A stretch of DNA of 64,000 bases, from contig NZ_CP047291.1 in assembly GCF_018279165.1 (NCBI RefSeq), forward strand, positions 62,001-126,000. Reading direction: 5' to 3'. The position numbers and the translations under genes are program-made. This document shows positions 17,165-26,797 of this stretch, one piece after another. The notes below the pieces were generated by a model. That model searched no databases and was not told the origin of the DNA. It saw only the letters and a list, made by a program, of their open reading frames with translations. How positions within the stretch are numbered: position 1 is the first letter of the stretch; each line of letters starts with the position of its first letter. This DNA comes from Falsirhodobacter algicola. GTDB lineage: Bacteria; Pseudomonadota; Alphaproteobacteria; Rhodobacterales; Rhodobacteraceae.

Positions 17165-17904
17165 GCGCGCTCTTGGAAGTGCGCGGCATCTCCGTCAGCT
17201 TCGACGGATTCCGCGCGATCAACAACCTGTCCTTCGCCATCGGCGCGGCCGAATTGCGGGCGGTGATCGGCCCCAATGGTGCGGGCAAGACGACCTTCAT
17301 GGACATCGTCACCGGCAAGACCCGCCCCGACAGCGGCGACGTGCTCTTCGGCGAGATGGCCCGCTCGCTCCTGCGGATGAACGAGGCGCAGATCGCCCGC
17401 GCCGGGATCGGCCGCAAATTCCAGCGCCCCACGGTGTTCGAGGATCAGAGCGTCGCCGCCAACCTCATCATGGCGCTGAAGAAGCCGCGCAATCCGCTGG
17501 CGGTGCTGCGCTTTCGCCCCTCGGCGACCGATCATGCGCGCGTGGCCGAACTCGCGGCCGAGGTGGGCCTTTCGGCGCAGACGGACCGCATCGCCGGAGA
17601 GCTGTCGCACGGGCAGAAGCAATGGCTGGAGATCGGGATGCTGCTGGCGCAGGAACCGCGCCTTCTGCTGGTGGACGAACCCGCCGCCGGCATGACCGTG
17701 GCCGAGCGGGAACAGACGACCCGCCTCTTGCGCCGCCTTGCCGAAACGCGGGCCGTGGTGGTCGTCGAACATGACATGGATTTCGTCCGGCGGCTCGATT
17801 GCCGGGTGACGGTGCTGCACGAAGGCGCGGTTCTGGCGGAAGGAACGCTGGATCACGTCACCGCCGATCCGCAGGTGATCGACGTCTATCTGGGGCGGGG
17901 ATGA
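17161..17904 (+). CDS. urtD: Urea ABC transporter ATP-binding protein UrtD
   Basis: 247-residue LivG-type ATPase. It has Walker A GPNGAGKTT, the GIGRKFQRPTVFEDQSV segment typical of UrtD, the signature ELSHGQKQWLEIGMLLAQEP, Walker B LLLVDEP and the H-loop histidine in VVVEHDMDFV. The ATG at 17161 overlaps the urtC stop and gives the family length; a longer open frame upstream runs through urtC and is not used. It pairs with UrtE to power urea import at the inner membrane. Confidence 0.95.
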   Translation: MSALLEVRGISVSFDGFRAINNLSFAIGAAELRAVIGPNGAGKTTFMDIVTGKTRPDSGDVLFGEMARSLLRMNEAQIARAGIGRKFQRPTVFEDQSVAANLIMALKKPRNPLAVLRFRPSATDHARVAELAAEVGLSAQTDRIAGELSHGQKQWLEIGMLLAQEPRLLLVDEPAAGMTVAEREQTTRLLRRLAETRAVVVVEHDMDFVRRLDCRVTVLHEGAVLAEGTLDHVTADPQVIDVYLGRG

Positions 17905-17905
17905 G

Positions 17906-18598
17906 ATGCTGACGATACGCGATTTGACGCTGCATTACGGCGGAAGCCAGATCCTGCACGGCATCGACCTCGATGCCCGCGCGGGCGAGGTGACGTGCAT
18001 CATGGGCAATAACGGCGTCGGAAAGACCTCGCTTTTGAAGGCGATCGCGGGCACGCATCCGCGGTCGGGCGGCAGCCTGCGGCTGGACGGGCGCGACCTG
18101 CCCGTGCTGCGCCCCGAGGCGATGGCCCGCGAGGGCGTGGCCGTGGTGCCGCAGGGCCGGATGATCTTCCCCCTGCTGACCGTGACCGAGAACCTGCAGA
18201 CCGCCTTTGCCCTGCAACCCCGCCCCCACCGCATCCCCGAAGAGGTGTACGATCTGTTCCCCGTGCTGGCCGATATGGCCCATCGGCGGGGGGGCGATCT
18301 GTCGGGCGGGCAGCAGCAGCAGCTTGCCATCGCCCGCGCCATGATGATGAAACCAAAGCTGCTGCTTCTGGACGAACCGACCGAGGGCATCCAGCCGAAC
18401 ATCATCCAACAGATCGGCCGCGTCATCCGCTATCTGCGCGACAAGGGCGACATCGCGATCGTGCTGGTGGAGCAGTATTTCGACTTCGCCTATGACATGG
18501 CCGACCATGTCTATGTCCTGCGGCGCGGCGCGGTCGATGTCAGCGGCACGCGGGACGAACTCGGGCGCGAGCGGATGCGTCAGGCGGTGTCGGTCTGA
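17906..18598 (+). CDS. urtE: Urea ABC transporter ATP-binding protein UrtE
   Basis: 230-residue LivF-type ATPase. Walker A GNNGVGKTSLLKAI, the Q-loop stretch VVPQGRMIFPLLTVTENL, signature LSGGQQQQLAIARAMMM, Walker B LLLLDEPTEGIQPNII and VLVEQYFDFA are present; GIQPNIIQQIG is typical of UrtE. It starts one base after the urtD stop and ends the urt operon, four bases before a convergent gene. No terminator hairpin is visible in that gap. Confidence 0.95.
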   Translation: MLTIRDLTLHYGGSQILHGIDLDARAGEVTCIMGNNGVGKTSLLKAIAGTHPRSGGSLRLDGRDLPVLRPEAMAREGVAVVPQGRMIFPLLTVTENLQTAFALQPRPHRIPEEVYDLFPVLADMAHRRGGDLSGGQQQQLAIARAMMMKPKLLLLDEPTEGIQPNIIQQIGRVIRYLRDKGDIAIVLVEQYFDFAYDMADHVYVLRRGAVDVSGTRDELGRERMRQAVSV

Positions 18599-18602
18599 CG
18601 CC

Positions 18603-19217
18603 TCAGCGGCGATAGGCCGGCAGCGCCAGCCCCCGCGCGATGGCCAGCGCCCTGAGCGCGAACCCCGCCGGGGCGGCGATCAGCGCCGCCACGATCATCG
18701 GCAGGCCCGCCCAGACCAAGACCACGAACCCAGCCGCCGCCGCCGCGGCGGCGGTGACATAGATCTCCGGCCGGATCACGATGGAGGGCACGCCCGCCAG
18801 CACATCGCGGAAGATCCCGCCAAGGCAGGCCGTGACCACCCCCATCACCGCCGCCGGCAAGGGCGGGATGCCGTATTGCAGCGCCTTTGCCGCGCCATAG
18901 ACCGAATAGGCCGCAAGCCCCACCGCATCGCACCATTCGACCGCCCGCACCGGCCACATCCGGTTCGGCAGGAACCACACCAGCACCGCCACCGACAGGC
19001 AGGTCGCGATCCAGATCGGTTCGTGCATCCAGAAGACCGGCGCGCCGATCAGAAGATCGCGCACCGTGCCCCCGCCCATCCCCGTCACGGCGGCGAAGAA
19101 GGCGAAGGTCACCATCGTCTGCCTGGCCCGCGCCGCCATCAGCGCGCCGGACATCGCAAAGACCGCGATGCCCGCCACGTCGAGGATGCCCGTCAGCCAG
19201 AATGTTCCCCCGGTCAT
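18603..19217 (-). CDS. TRIC/UPF0126 family inner-membrane protein
   Basis: 204-residue integral membrane protein with two repeats of the UPF0126 (TRIC-like) domain, about seven helices in all. Repeat one carries ALMAARARQTMVTFAFFAAVTGMGGGTVRDLL and repeat two VMGVVTACLGGIFRDVLAG (quoted in short pieces); the GGGTVRD and GGIFRD motifs mark the family. Members such as YicG have been linked to glycine uptake; the substrate here is not known. The ATG at 19217 follows the pyruvate carboxylase stop by 13 bases, so it is probably read through from pyc. Confidence 0.85.
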   Translation of the reverse strand: MTGGTFWLTGILDVAGIAVFAMSGALMAARARQTMVTFAFFAAVTGMGGGTVRDLLIGAPVFWMHEPIWIATCLSVAVLVWFLPNRMWPVRAVEWCDAVGLAAYSVYGAAKALQYGIPPLPAAVMGVVTACLGGIFRDVLAGVPSIVIRPEIYVTAAAAAAAGFVVLVWAGLPMIVAALIAAPAGFALRALAIARGLALPAYRR

Positions 19218-19230
19218 CGGGGCGCGCGGG

Positions 19231-22200
19231 TCATTCCAGCTCCACCAGCAGATCCTTGGCGTCGATCTGCGTGCCGGGCGTGACATGCACCGCCTTCACC
19301 GTGCCGGCGCGTTCGGCGTGCAGCGCGCTTTCCATCTTCATCGCCTCGATCGTCAGCAGCAGATCGCCCGGCTGCACCGCCTGCCCCGGCACCACCGCCA
19401 CCGACGCGACCGACCCCGGCATCGGCGCGCCCACATGGGACGGATTGCCCAGCTCGGCCCGCGGACGCGCCGCCTTGGCCGCCGCGCTGCGGTTGGCGAC
19501 GCGGATCACCCGCGGCTCGCCGTTCAACTCGAAGAAGACGCGCACATCGCCCTCGTCGGTCGTCTCCCCCTTGGCCGAGAGGCGCAGTTCCAGCACCTTG
19601 CCCGGCTCCAACTCTACCGGGGCCTCGTCGCCGGGCTGCATCCCGTAGAAGAAGACCGGCGTCGGCAGCGCCCCGACCGGGCCATACTGGCGCTGGCGGC
19701 GGGCGTAATCGACGAAGACCTTGGGATACATCAGATAGCCCTGAAGATCCTCGTCCGTGGGGTGGAACGGCTCGTCCTCGGTCCCGACCTCTTCGGCCAG
19801 ACGGGCGCGGGCGGCCTCCATGTCCACGGGCGGCAGATGCGCGCCCGGACGCGTGCCCGCCGGGGCCGCACCCTTCAGCACCTTGCGCAGGATCGCCTCG
19901 GGCCAGCCGCCATGGGGCTGACCGAGATTGCCCTTCAGCATGTCCACCACGCTGTCGGGGAAGCTGACCTCCACGGCCGGATCCTCCACCTGCGCGCGGG
20001 TCAGCCCTTGGGCCACCATCATCAGCGCCATGTCCCCCACCACCTTGGACGAGGGCGTCACCTTCACGATATCGCCGAACATGGCATTGGCCTCGGCATA
20101 GGCCTCCGCCACCTCGTGCCAGCGTTCCTCCAGCCCCATGGAGCGGGCCTGCGCCTTGAGGTTGGTGAACTGCCCCCCCGGCATTTCGTGCAGCCACACC
20201 TCCGAGGCGGGCGCCTGCATCCCGCTTTCGAAGGCCGCATATTGCCCGCGCACCGCCTCCCAGTAGTTGGAGATCGCGCGGATCGCCCCGATATCGAGGC
20301 CGGTATCGCGGTCGGTATGGCGCAGCGCCTCCACGACCGAGCCGAGCGGCGGCTGCGAGGTGCCGCCCGAAAACGCGTCCATCGCCGCATCCACCACATC
20401 GGCCCCCGCCTCGGCGGCGGCAAGGATCGACGCGCCGCCAAGGCCGCCCGTGTCATGGGTGTGGAAGTGCACCGGCAGGCCCACCTCCTCCTTCAGGGCA
20501 CGGATCAGAAGGCGCGCGGCGGCGGGCTTCAGCACCCCGGCCATGTCCTTCACGCCCAGCACATGCGCCCCGGCATCGCGCAGATCGCGCGCCAGATCGA
20601 CGTAATAGCGCAGATCGTATTTCGCCCGCGCCGGATCCAGAAGATCCCCGGTATAGCAAAGCGTGCCTTCGCAGATCTTCCCGCTCTCGATCACGGCGTC
20701 CATCGCGACGCGCATGTTCTCCACCCAGTTCAGACTGTCGAACACGCGGAAGACATCGACGCCCTTCGCCGCCTCGGCGACGAAGCCGCGCACCACGTTG
20801 TCGGGATAGTTGGTGTAGCCGACGCCGTTGGCGCTGCGCAGAAGCATCTGCGTCAGAAGGTTGGGCATGGCGGCGCGCAGGGCGCGCAGGCGCTGCCACG
20901 GATCTTCTTGCAAGAAGCGATAGGCGACATCGAAGGTCGCCCCGCCCCAGCATTCCACGCTGAAGAGCCCGCCCATATTGGCGGCATAGGCCGGGGCGAC
21001 GCGCACCATGTCGGCGGTGCGCATGCGGGTGGCCAGAAGGCTCTGATGGCCGTCGCGCATCGTGGTGTCGGTGATCAGCAGACGCTTTTGCGCCAGCATC
21101 CAATCGGCGACGGCCTTCGGCCCGCCCTCTTCGAGCAATTGGCGCGTGCCGGGCTGCGGATCGCCCATCGCCTCGGGCGGGCGGGGGATGCGCGCGGTGG
21201 CGGCCGGCTTCGCCCGGCCCGCCGTTTCGGGATGCCCGTTCACCGTGATGTCGGCCACATAGGTCAGAAGCTTCGTCGCGCTGTCGCGCCCGCGGGCGAA
21301 ATCGAAGAGCTCCGGCGTCGTGTCGATGAACTTGGTGGTGTAGCTGTTGTTCAGGAAGACCGGATGCTTCAGCAGGTTGATGACGAATTCGATGTTCGTG
21401 CTGACGCCGCGGATGCGGAACTCGCGCAGGGCGCGGTCCATGCGGGAAATCGCGGCCTCCGGGGTCTGGGCCCAAGCCGTGACCTTCACCAGCAGCGAAT
21501 CGAAATAGCGCGTCACGACCGAGCCGGGATAGACCGTGCCCCCATCGAGCCGGATGCCCATCCCCGTGGCCGAGCGATAAGCCGTGATGCGCCCGTAATC
21601 GGGCACGAAGTTGTTCTGCGGGTCTTCGGTCGTCACGCGGCATTGCACGGCATGGCCCGACAGCTGGATCGCGTCCTGATCGGCCGCGCCCGTCGCTTCG
21701 GCCAGCGTCGCGCCTTCGGCGATGCGGATCTGGGCCTGCACGATGTCGATGCCCGTCACCTCTTCGGTGACGGTGTGTTCCACCTGCACGCGGGGGTTCA
21801 CCTCGATGAAGTAGAATTGCTGCGAATCCATATCCATCAGGAACTCGACCGTGCCGGCGCAGGCATAGCCGACATGGGCGCAGATGCGGCGGCCCAGCTC
21901 GCAGACCTCGGCCCGCTGTTCGGGCGTCAGATAGGGGGCGGGCGCGCGTTCCACGACCTTCTGGTTGCGGCGCTGCACGGTGCAGTCGCGTTCGAAGAGG
22001 TGATAGATGCCGCCATGGCTGTCGCCGAGGATCTGCACCTCCACATGGCGGGCGCGCTGGATCATCTTCTCCAGATAGCCTTCGCCATTGCCGAAGGCGG
22101 CCTCGGCCTCGCGGCGGCCCTCGCGCACCTTCTGCTCCAGCTCGGCCGCGTTCAGGACGGGGCGCATCCCGCGCCCGCCGCCACCCCAGCTGGCCTTCAG

Positions 22201-22677
22201 CATCAGCGGGAAACCGATCTCGGCGGCCTCGGCGCGGATGGCGTCGAAATCATCGCCCAGAACACCCGTCGCCGGGATGACGGGCACCCCCGCCTCCAGC
22301 GCCACGCGCCGCGCGCTGGCCTTGTCGCCAAGCGCGCGCATCGTTTCGGCGCGCGGCCCGATGAAGACGATGCCAGCCTCCTCGCAGGCATCGACGAAAT
22401 CGGGGTTTTCGGACAGGAGGCCATAGCCCGGATGGATCGCATCGGCGCCGCACATCTTGGCGACGCGGATGATCTCGGGGATCGACAGATACGCCCCCAC
22501 CGGCGACAGCCCCTCGCCGATGCGATACGCCTCGTCGGCCTTGAAGCGGTGGAGGCTCAGCTTGTCCTCCTCGGCATAGACGGCGACGGTGCGCTTGCCC
22601 ATCTCGTTCGCGGCCCGCATCACGCGGATCGCGATCTCCCCGCGGTTGGCTATCAGTATCTTGCGGAACGCGGGCAT
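19231..22677 (-). CDS. pyc: Pyruvate carboxylase
   Basis: 1148-residue biotin enzyme converting pyruvate and bicarbonate to oxaloacetate with ATP (anaplerosis). The order is biotin carboxylase (FRKILIANRGEIAIRV at the start, GGGGRGMR in the ATP-grasp loop, FIEVNPRVQVEHTVTEE), carboxyltransferase (TTMRDGHQSLLATRMRT through the metal and lysine region), and a C-terminal biotin carrier domain with the biotinyl lysine in EAMKMESA. Length is normal for single-chain Pyc. GGAGA precedes the ATG at 22677; a few extra codons upstream are not needed. It is probably cotranscribed with the following membrane protein. Confidence 0.97.
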   Translation of the reverse strand: MPAFRKILIANRGEIAIRVMRAANEMGKRTVAVYAEEDKLSLHRFKADEAYRIGEGLSPVGAYLSIPEIIRVAKMCGADAIHPGYGLLSENPDFVDACEEAGIVFIGPRAETMRALGDKASARRVALEAGVPVIPATGVLGDDFDAIRAEAAEIGFPLMLKASWGGGGRGMRPVLNAAELEQKVREGRREAEAAFGNGEGYLEKMIQRARHVEVQILGDSHGGIYHLFERDCTVQRRNQKVVERAPAPYLTPEQRAEVCELGRRICAHVGYACAGTVEFLMDMDSQQFYFIEVNPRVQVEHTVTEEVTGIDIVQAQIRIAEGATLAEATGAADQDAIQLSGHAVQCRVTTEDPQNNFVPDYGRITAYRSATGMGIRLDGGTVYPGSVVTRYFDSLLVKVTAWAQTPEAAISRMDRALREFRIRGVSTNIEFVINLLKHPVFLNNSYTTKFIDTTPELFDFARGRDSATKLLTYVADITVNGHPETAGRAKPAATARIPRPPEAMGDPQPGTRQLLEEGGPKAVADWMLAQKRLLITDTTMRDGHQSLLATRMRTADMVRVAPAYAANMGGLFSVECWGGATFDVAYRFLQEDPWQRLRALRAAMPNLLTQMLLRSANGVGYTNYPDNVVRGFVAEAAKGVDVFRVFDSLNWVENMRVAMDAVIESGKICEGTLCYTGDLLDPARAKYDLRYYVDLARDLRDAGAHVLGVKDMAGVLKPAAARLLIRALKEEVGLPVHFHTHDTGGLGGASILAAAEAGADVVDAAMDAFSGGTSQPPLGSVVEALRHTDRDTGLDIGAIRAISNYWEAVRGQYAAFESGMQAPASEVWLHEMPGGQFTNLKAQARSMGLEERWHEVAEAYAEANAMFGDIVKVTPSSKVVGDMALMMVAQGLTRAQVEDPAVEVSFPDSVVDMLKGNLGQPHGGWPEAILRKVLKGAAPAGTRPGAHLPPVDMEAARARLAEEVGTEDEPFHPTDEDLQGYLMYPKVFVDYARRQRQYGPVGALPTPVFFYGMQPGDEAPVELEPGKVLELRLSAKGETTDEGDVRVFFELNGEPRVIRVANRSAAAKAARPRAELGNPSHVGAPMPGSVASVAVVPGQAVQPGDLLLTIEAMKMESALHAERAGTVKAVHVTPGTQIDAKDLLVELE

Positions 22678-22768
22678 GGGGGTCTCCTCCTGAAACACGG
22701 CATCTTCTCGCCGACGTCACACGATAGCAAGAGATGTGGGGAGGCCAAGCCCCAACCTTGCGCCCGCC

Positions 22769-24268
22769 TCAGCCCAGAACCGGCATCCCGAATTCGGCCG
22801 CCGCCGCCGGCCCGCCCGGCCAGCGCGAGGTGATGGTCTTCAACCGCGTGTAAAAGCGCACCCCCTCCGGCCCGTGCATGTGGTGATCGCCAAAGAGCGA
22901 GGCCTTCCAGCCGCCGAAGGAATGGAAGGCCATCGGCACCGGAATGGGCACGTTGATGCCGACCATGCCCACCTCCACCTCTTGGGCAAAGAGGCGCGCG
23001 GCCTGCCCGTCGCGGGTGAAGATGGCGACGCCGTTGCCGTATTCGTGGCGGGCCACGATCTCGGCGGCGTGGCGGGCATCGGCGGCGCGCACCACCGACA
23101 GGACCGGGCCGAAGATCTCCTGCTTCCAGACATCCATCTCGGGGGTGACACCATCCAGAAGCGTGGCGCCGATGTAGTTGCCCCCCTCGAAGCCCTGCGG
23201 CGGGGTGAAATCGCGCCCATCGGCCACCAGCCGCGCGCCCTCTTCGGCACCGCGGGCCACCAGCGCGCGAACCCGCTCCAGATGCGCGCGGGTCACGACG
23301 GGGCCCATCTCGGTGGCGGGATCGCTGGCGGGACCGACGCGCAGCGCCTCGATCCGCGGCACGAGGGCGGCGATCAGGCGGTCGGCCGTCTCCTCGCCCA
23401 CCGGCACGGCGACCGAAATCGCCATGCACCGCTCTCCGGCCGAGCCATAGGCCGCGCCCATCAGCGCGCCGGCCACCATCTCCATATCGGCATCGGGCAG
23501 GATGACGGCGTGGTTCTTCGCCCCGCCAAGCGCCTGCACCCGTTTGCCGTTCGCCGTGCCCGTCACATAGACATGCCGCGCGACCGGGGTCGATCCGACG
23601 AAGCTGACGGCCTTCACATCGGGATGGGCCAGAAGCCGGTCCACCGCCGCCGCATCGCCCTGCACCACGTTGAACACCCCCGCCGGCAGCCCCGCCTCCG
23701 CCAGCCATTCGGCCAAGAGCAGCGCCGCCGAGGGCGTCCGCTCGGACGGTTTCAGAACGAAGGTGTTGCCGCAGGCCAGCGCCACCGGGAACATCCACAT
23801 CGGCACCATCGCGGGAAAGTTGAACGGGGTGATCCCGGCCACGACGCCCAGCGGCTGGCGCAGCGCATGGCTGTCCACGCCCGTGCCCACATTCTCGGTG
23901 AACTCGCCCTTCAGGTGGCTCGGCGCGCCGATGGCGAATTCCACCACCTCCAGCCCGCGCGTCACCTCGCCAAGCGCGTCTTCGTGCGTCTTGCCATGTT
24001 CGGAGGAGATCACGCGCGCCAGATCGCCCATCCGCGCCGACAGGATCGCCTTGAACGCATCGAGGATGCGGGCGCGGCGCAAAGGCGGCATCCGCGACCA
24101 GTCGCGGAACGCGGCGGCGGCGGCGGCGACGGCGGCATCCACCTCGTCCTCGGCGGCCAAGGCGACGGTGCCTGCCTGTTCGCCCGTGGCCGGATCGGTG
24201 ACGGGCGCGCTGCGCCCCGAACGGCCCGGAACGCGGGCATTGCCGATGAAATGACCGATGTCGGACAT
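22769..24268 (-). CDS. mmsA: CoA-acylating methylmalonate-semialdehyde dehydrogenase
   Basis: 499-residue aldehyde dehydrogenase of the MmsA/IolA class, which converts methylmalonate or malonate semialdehyde to propionyl- or acetyl-CoA in valine, inositol and beta-alanine breakdown. The start MSDIGHFIGNARVPG, the segments ITPFNFPAMVPMWMFPVALA and FVGSTPVARHVY, and the catalytic cysteine in GSAGERCMAIS are characteristic; the usual active-site glutamate is replaced in ALGGAKNHAVILPDAD, as expected for the acylating type. GGGGAGA precedes the ATG at 24268. It stands alone between pyc and the divergent uvsE, with 95 bases to uvsE. Confidence 0.93.
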   Translation of the reverse strand: MSDIGHFIGNARVPGRSGRSAPVTDPATGEQAGTVALAAEDEVDAAVAAAAAAFRDWSRMPPLRRARILDAFKAILSARMGDLARVISSEHGKTHEDALGEVTRGLEVVEFAIGAPSHLKGEFTENVGTGVDSHALRQPLGVVAGITPFNFPAMVPMWMFPVALACGNTFVLKPSERTPSAALLLAEWLAEAGLPAGVFNVVQGDAAAVDRLLAHPDVKAVSFVGSTPVARHVYVTGTANGKRVQALGGAKNHAVILPDADMEMVAGALMGAAYGSAGERCMAISVAVPVGEETADRLIAALVPRIEALRVGPASDPATEMGPVVTRAHLERVRALVARGAEEGARLVADGRDFTPPQGFEGGNYIGATLLDGVTPEMDVWKQEIFGPVLSVVRAADARHAAEIVARHEYGNGVAIFTRDGQAARLFAQEVEVGMVGINVPIPVPMAFHSFGGWKASLFGDHHMHGPEGVRFYTRLKTITSRWPGGPAAAAEFGMPVLG

Positions 24269-24363
24269 GCAGATTCTCCCCTGTTTGCGGGCACTATCGG
24301 GGCAAATGCGCGGCCGCGCAATCGCGGGGGGAAACCAAAGCGCGCCGCCGGGGTTGATGCGCC

Positions 24364-25425
24364 ATGACCCGCCCCGCATCCCCCTCCCGCCCGCTGCGCC
24401 TTGGATTTCCGGTCAAGGTGATGGCCCGCCCGGACCTCAAGAGCCACGATGCCCGCCGCTGGCAGCAGGGCCCGCATCTGAAGACCTCGCTCGAATATCT
24501 GGACGGGGTGCTGGGCCATCTGGCCGAGGCCGGGATCGGGATGTACCGCATGTCCTCGGACCTTGCGCCCTATGCCACGCATCCCGACATGCCGCAGTTC
24601 CACAGCATGATCGCGGACAGCGATGCCGAGCTTGCGGCCTTTGGTGCCAAGGCCCGCGCGCAGGGGGTGCGGCTGTCGTTCCACCCGTCGCAATACATCC
24701 TGCTCAACAGTCCCGATCCCGAGCTGACCGAACGCAGCATCCGCGATTTCGCGGCCCAGGCCGAGATGCTGGACCGCATGGGCCTTGGCCCCGAGGCGGT
24801 GATGGTCACCCATGTCGGCGGCGTCTATGGCGATCACGAAGGCAGCCGCGCCCGCTGGCTGGAGGGGTATGAGCGTTGCCCCGAACCTGTGCGCCGGCGG
24901 CTGGTTCTGGAACATGACGACATCCGGTTCTCGGCGGCGGATGTGCTGTGGATCCACGAACGCTGCGGCGTGCCGCTGATCTTCGATCACCAGCATTTCT
25001 GCTGCCTGAACCCCGAGGGGCTGGCCCTGCGCCCGGTCTTGGAGCGCATCCTCGCCTCGTGGCCCGACGGGGTGCGGCCGAAGGTGCATTTCTCCTCTCC
25101 GCGCACCGAGATGCGGGAGATCCGGCGCAAGGCGAGCGATGCCGACCGCGCCGCCGCCCGCGAGGGGCGCACCCCGCCCGGCGCCCCGCTGAAGGAACCG
25201 CTGACCCCCGGATCGCGCATGAAGACGGTGCTGATGCCTCCCGTCTGGACCGGCCATGCCGATTACAACAACCCGTTCGAATTCATCGCCTTCATGCGCG
25301 CCGCCGAGGGATTGGAGTTCGACGTGATGCTGGAGGCGAAGGCCAAGGATCTTTCGCTGCTGCGCCTGCGGGCCGATCTGCCGCGCTATGCCCCCGATGT
25401 GGCCGCGCGCTTCGGCCGTGGATGA
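24364..25425 (+). CDS. uvsE: UV DNA damage endonuclease (UvsE/UVDE family)
   Basis: 353-residue TIM-barrel endonuclease that nicks 5' of UV photoproducts and other lesions, starting alternative excision repair. Family motifs are LRLGFPVKVMA at the N-terminus, MYRMSSDLAPYATHP, LSFHPSQYILLNSPDP, VTHVGGVYGD, LVLEHDD, LIFDHQHFCCLNPEG and VMLEAKAKDLSLLRLR, which carry the metal ligands. All expected ligands seem present. The gene diverges from mmsA and is followed by a small DUF2934 gene. It may help protect this replicon in a light-exposed habitat, which is an inference. Confidence 0.92.
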   Translation: MTRPASPSRPLRLGFPVKVMARPDLKSHDARRWQQGPHLKTSLEYLDGVLGHLAEAGIGMYRMSSDLAPYATHPDMPQFHSMIADSDAELAAFGAKARAQGVRLSFHPSQYILLNSPDPELTERSIRDFAAQAEMLDRMGLGPEAVMVTHVGGVYGDHEGSRARWLEGYERCPEPVRRRLVLEHDDIRFSAADVLWIHERCGVPLIFDHQHFCCLNPEGLALRPVLERILASWPDGVRPKVHFSSPRTEMREIRRKASDADRAAAREGRTPPGAPLKEPLTPGSRMKTVLMPPVWTGHADYNNPFEFIAFMRAAEGLEFDVMLEAKAKDLSLLRLRADLPRYAPDVAARFGRG

Positions 25426-25488
25426 CGGCGCGGGGGAACCCTGCCCCATCCGTCCGTGTTTTCCCCCCGCAACACCCCGGAGGACATC

Positions 25489-25707
25489 ATGAGCCGAGAC
25501 GATGAGATCAGAGCCCGCGCCCACCGCATCTGGCAGGACGAGGGCGAACCCGAGGGCCGCCACGAGGATCATTGGACGCGGGCCAAGGCCGAACTCGATG
25601 AAGAAAGCGGCGCCGGCGATGTCGGCGGCAGCCTTGGTGGGCAAATGCGCCCCGCCGAACCGGCCGTGAACGCCGGCAGCGTGTCCGGCCCGCGCAAGGC
25701 CCGCTGA
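25489..25707 (+). CDS. Small DUF2934 protein
   Basis: 72-residue protein with the DUF2934 helical motif EIRARAHRIWQDEGEPEG followed by HEDHWTRAKAELDEE, then a low-complexity Gly/Pro tail ending GPRKAR. Function is unknown; proteins of this type are frequent next to stress genes in alphaproteobacteria. The ATG is preceded by CCGGAGGAC. It lies 63 bases after uvsE and may share its transcript. The protein is soluble and charged. Confidence 0.78.
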   Translation: MSRDDEIRARAHRIWQDEGEPEGRHEDHWTRAKAELDEESGAGDVGGSLGGQMRPAEPAVNAGSVSGPRKAR

Positions 25708-25768
25708 AGGCTGGACAGCCGCGCGCTTCCCCATCATCGTCGCCGCGTTGGTGCGAGGGAGCGCGGGG

Positions 25769-26749
25769 ATGTCATACACCAAAGCCCATGATCTGATGCG
25801 GCTGGCGCAGATGGCGGCTGCGCGTCATTCGGGTGTGACCTTGGATGAGATCGCGGAGGAATTCGGGATCGTCCACCGTTCGGCCCAGAGGATGACGAAC
25901 GCGCTGGAGGCGATCTTTCTGTGCGAGGTGACGGATGGGCCGGACCGCAAACGCCGCTGGAAGATCCGGGAGCCGCGCCCCCTGCGCCTGCCGCGCCGCC
26001 CCGACCGTACGATCGCCGCGCTCGATTGCGCGATCCGCGATGCGCGGGCGGTGCACCGCAACATTCAGGCCGAGGCGCTGGCCGATCTGCGCGATGCGCT
26101 GATTACGCAGATGGTGCCGCAGGATGCCCGGCGGGCCGAGGCCGATGCCGAGGCGATGCTGCAAGCCTTGGGCCATGTCGCGCGTCCCGGCCCGCGCATC
26201 CGCACCGATCCCGTGATCCTCGGCACCATCAGCACGGCGATCCGGGGGATGCGGCGGCTGCGACTGCGCTATGGCGATGGCCCCCTGCCCCGCACCGTCG
26301 ACCCGCGCGGCATCCTCTTGGGGGAGCGGACCTATCTCGTGGCCTGCGATCCGGCGCGCGGCCCCCGGCCCATGACGTTCCGGCTCGACCGTATCCACGA
26401 GGCCGAATGCCTGAGCGAGCGGTCCGAGCCGGAGCCGGGGTTCAACATCGACGCCTATGCCGCGCAGAATTTCGGCGTCTGGGACGATCCCGAACAGCGG
26501 GCCGAGGTGATCTGGCGCTTCACCCCCGAAGCGGCCGACCATGCCCGCGACTTCCTCTTTCACCCGCATCAATCGTTGGAGCCGCAGGAGGATGGCAGCC
26601 TGATCGTACGGTTCACCGCCTCCGGCTGGTTGGAGATGGCGTGGTTTCTCTACAAATGGGGCGACAAGGTGGAGGTGCTGGCCCCCGAGGGGCTGCGCCG
26701 GATGGTCGAAGGGCATCGGCGGTCCGATTTCGGAACCGCGATGCCCTGA
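25769..26749 (+). CDS. WYL-domain transcriptional regulator (YafY type)
   Basis: 326-residue regulator with an N-terminal HTH (HDLMRLAQMAAARHSGVTLDE, EEFGIVHRSAQRMTNALEAIF), a linker, and a WYL domain. The WYL core appears as LRLRYGDGPLPRTVDPRGILLGERTYLVACD, seen in short runs, and a WCX-type C-terminal region (RAEVIWRFTPEAADHARDFL, LEMAWFLYKWGDKVEVLAPEGLR). WYL proteins sense nucleic acids or nucleotides and often sit near defence or repair genes; here the neighbours are uvsE and the par module. It converges with parB across a 63-base gap containing the palindrome at 26798. Target genes are unknown. Confidence 0.87.
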   Translation: MSYTKAHDLMRLAQMAAARHSGVTLDEIAEEFGIVHRSAQRMTNALEAIFLCEVTDGPDRKRRWKIREPRPLRLPRRPDRTIAALDCAIRDARAVHRNIQAEALADLRDALITQMVPQDARRAEADAEAMLQALGHVARPGPRIRTDPVILGTISTAIRGMRRLRLRYGDGPLPRTVDPRGILLGERTYLVACDPARGPRPMTFRLDRIHEAECLSERSEPEPGFNIDAYAAQNFGVWDDPEQRAEVIWRFTPEAADHARDFLFHPHQSLEPQEDGSLIVRFTASGWLEMAWFLYKWGDKVEVLAPEGLRRMVEGHRRSDFGTAMP

Positions 26750-26797
26750 GCGGCGATTTACGCCGCAAGTTACTGTATTTATTCGTTTATGCCGAAA

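Noticed and set aside
19066-22833. 1255-codon + strand open frame opposite pyruvate carboxylase
   Set aside because: Shadow of pyc caused by high third-position GC; no recognisable protein features.
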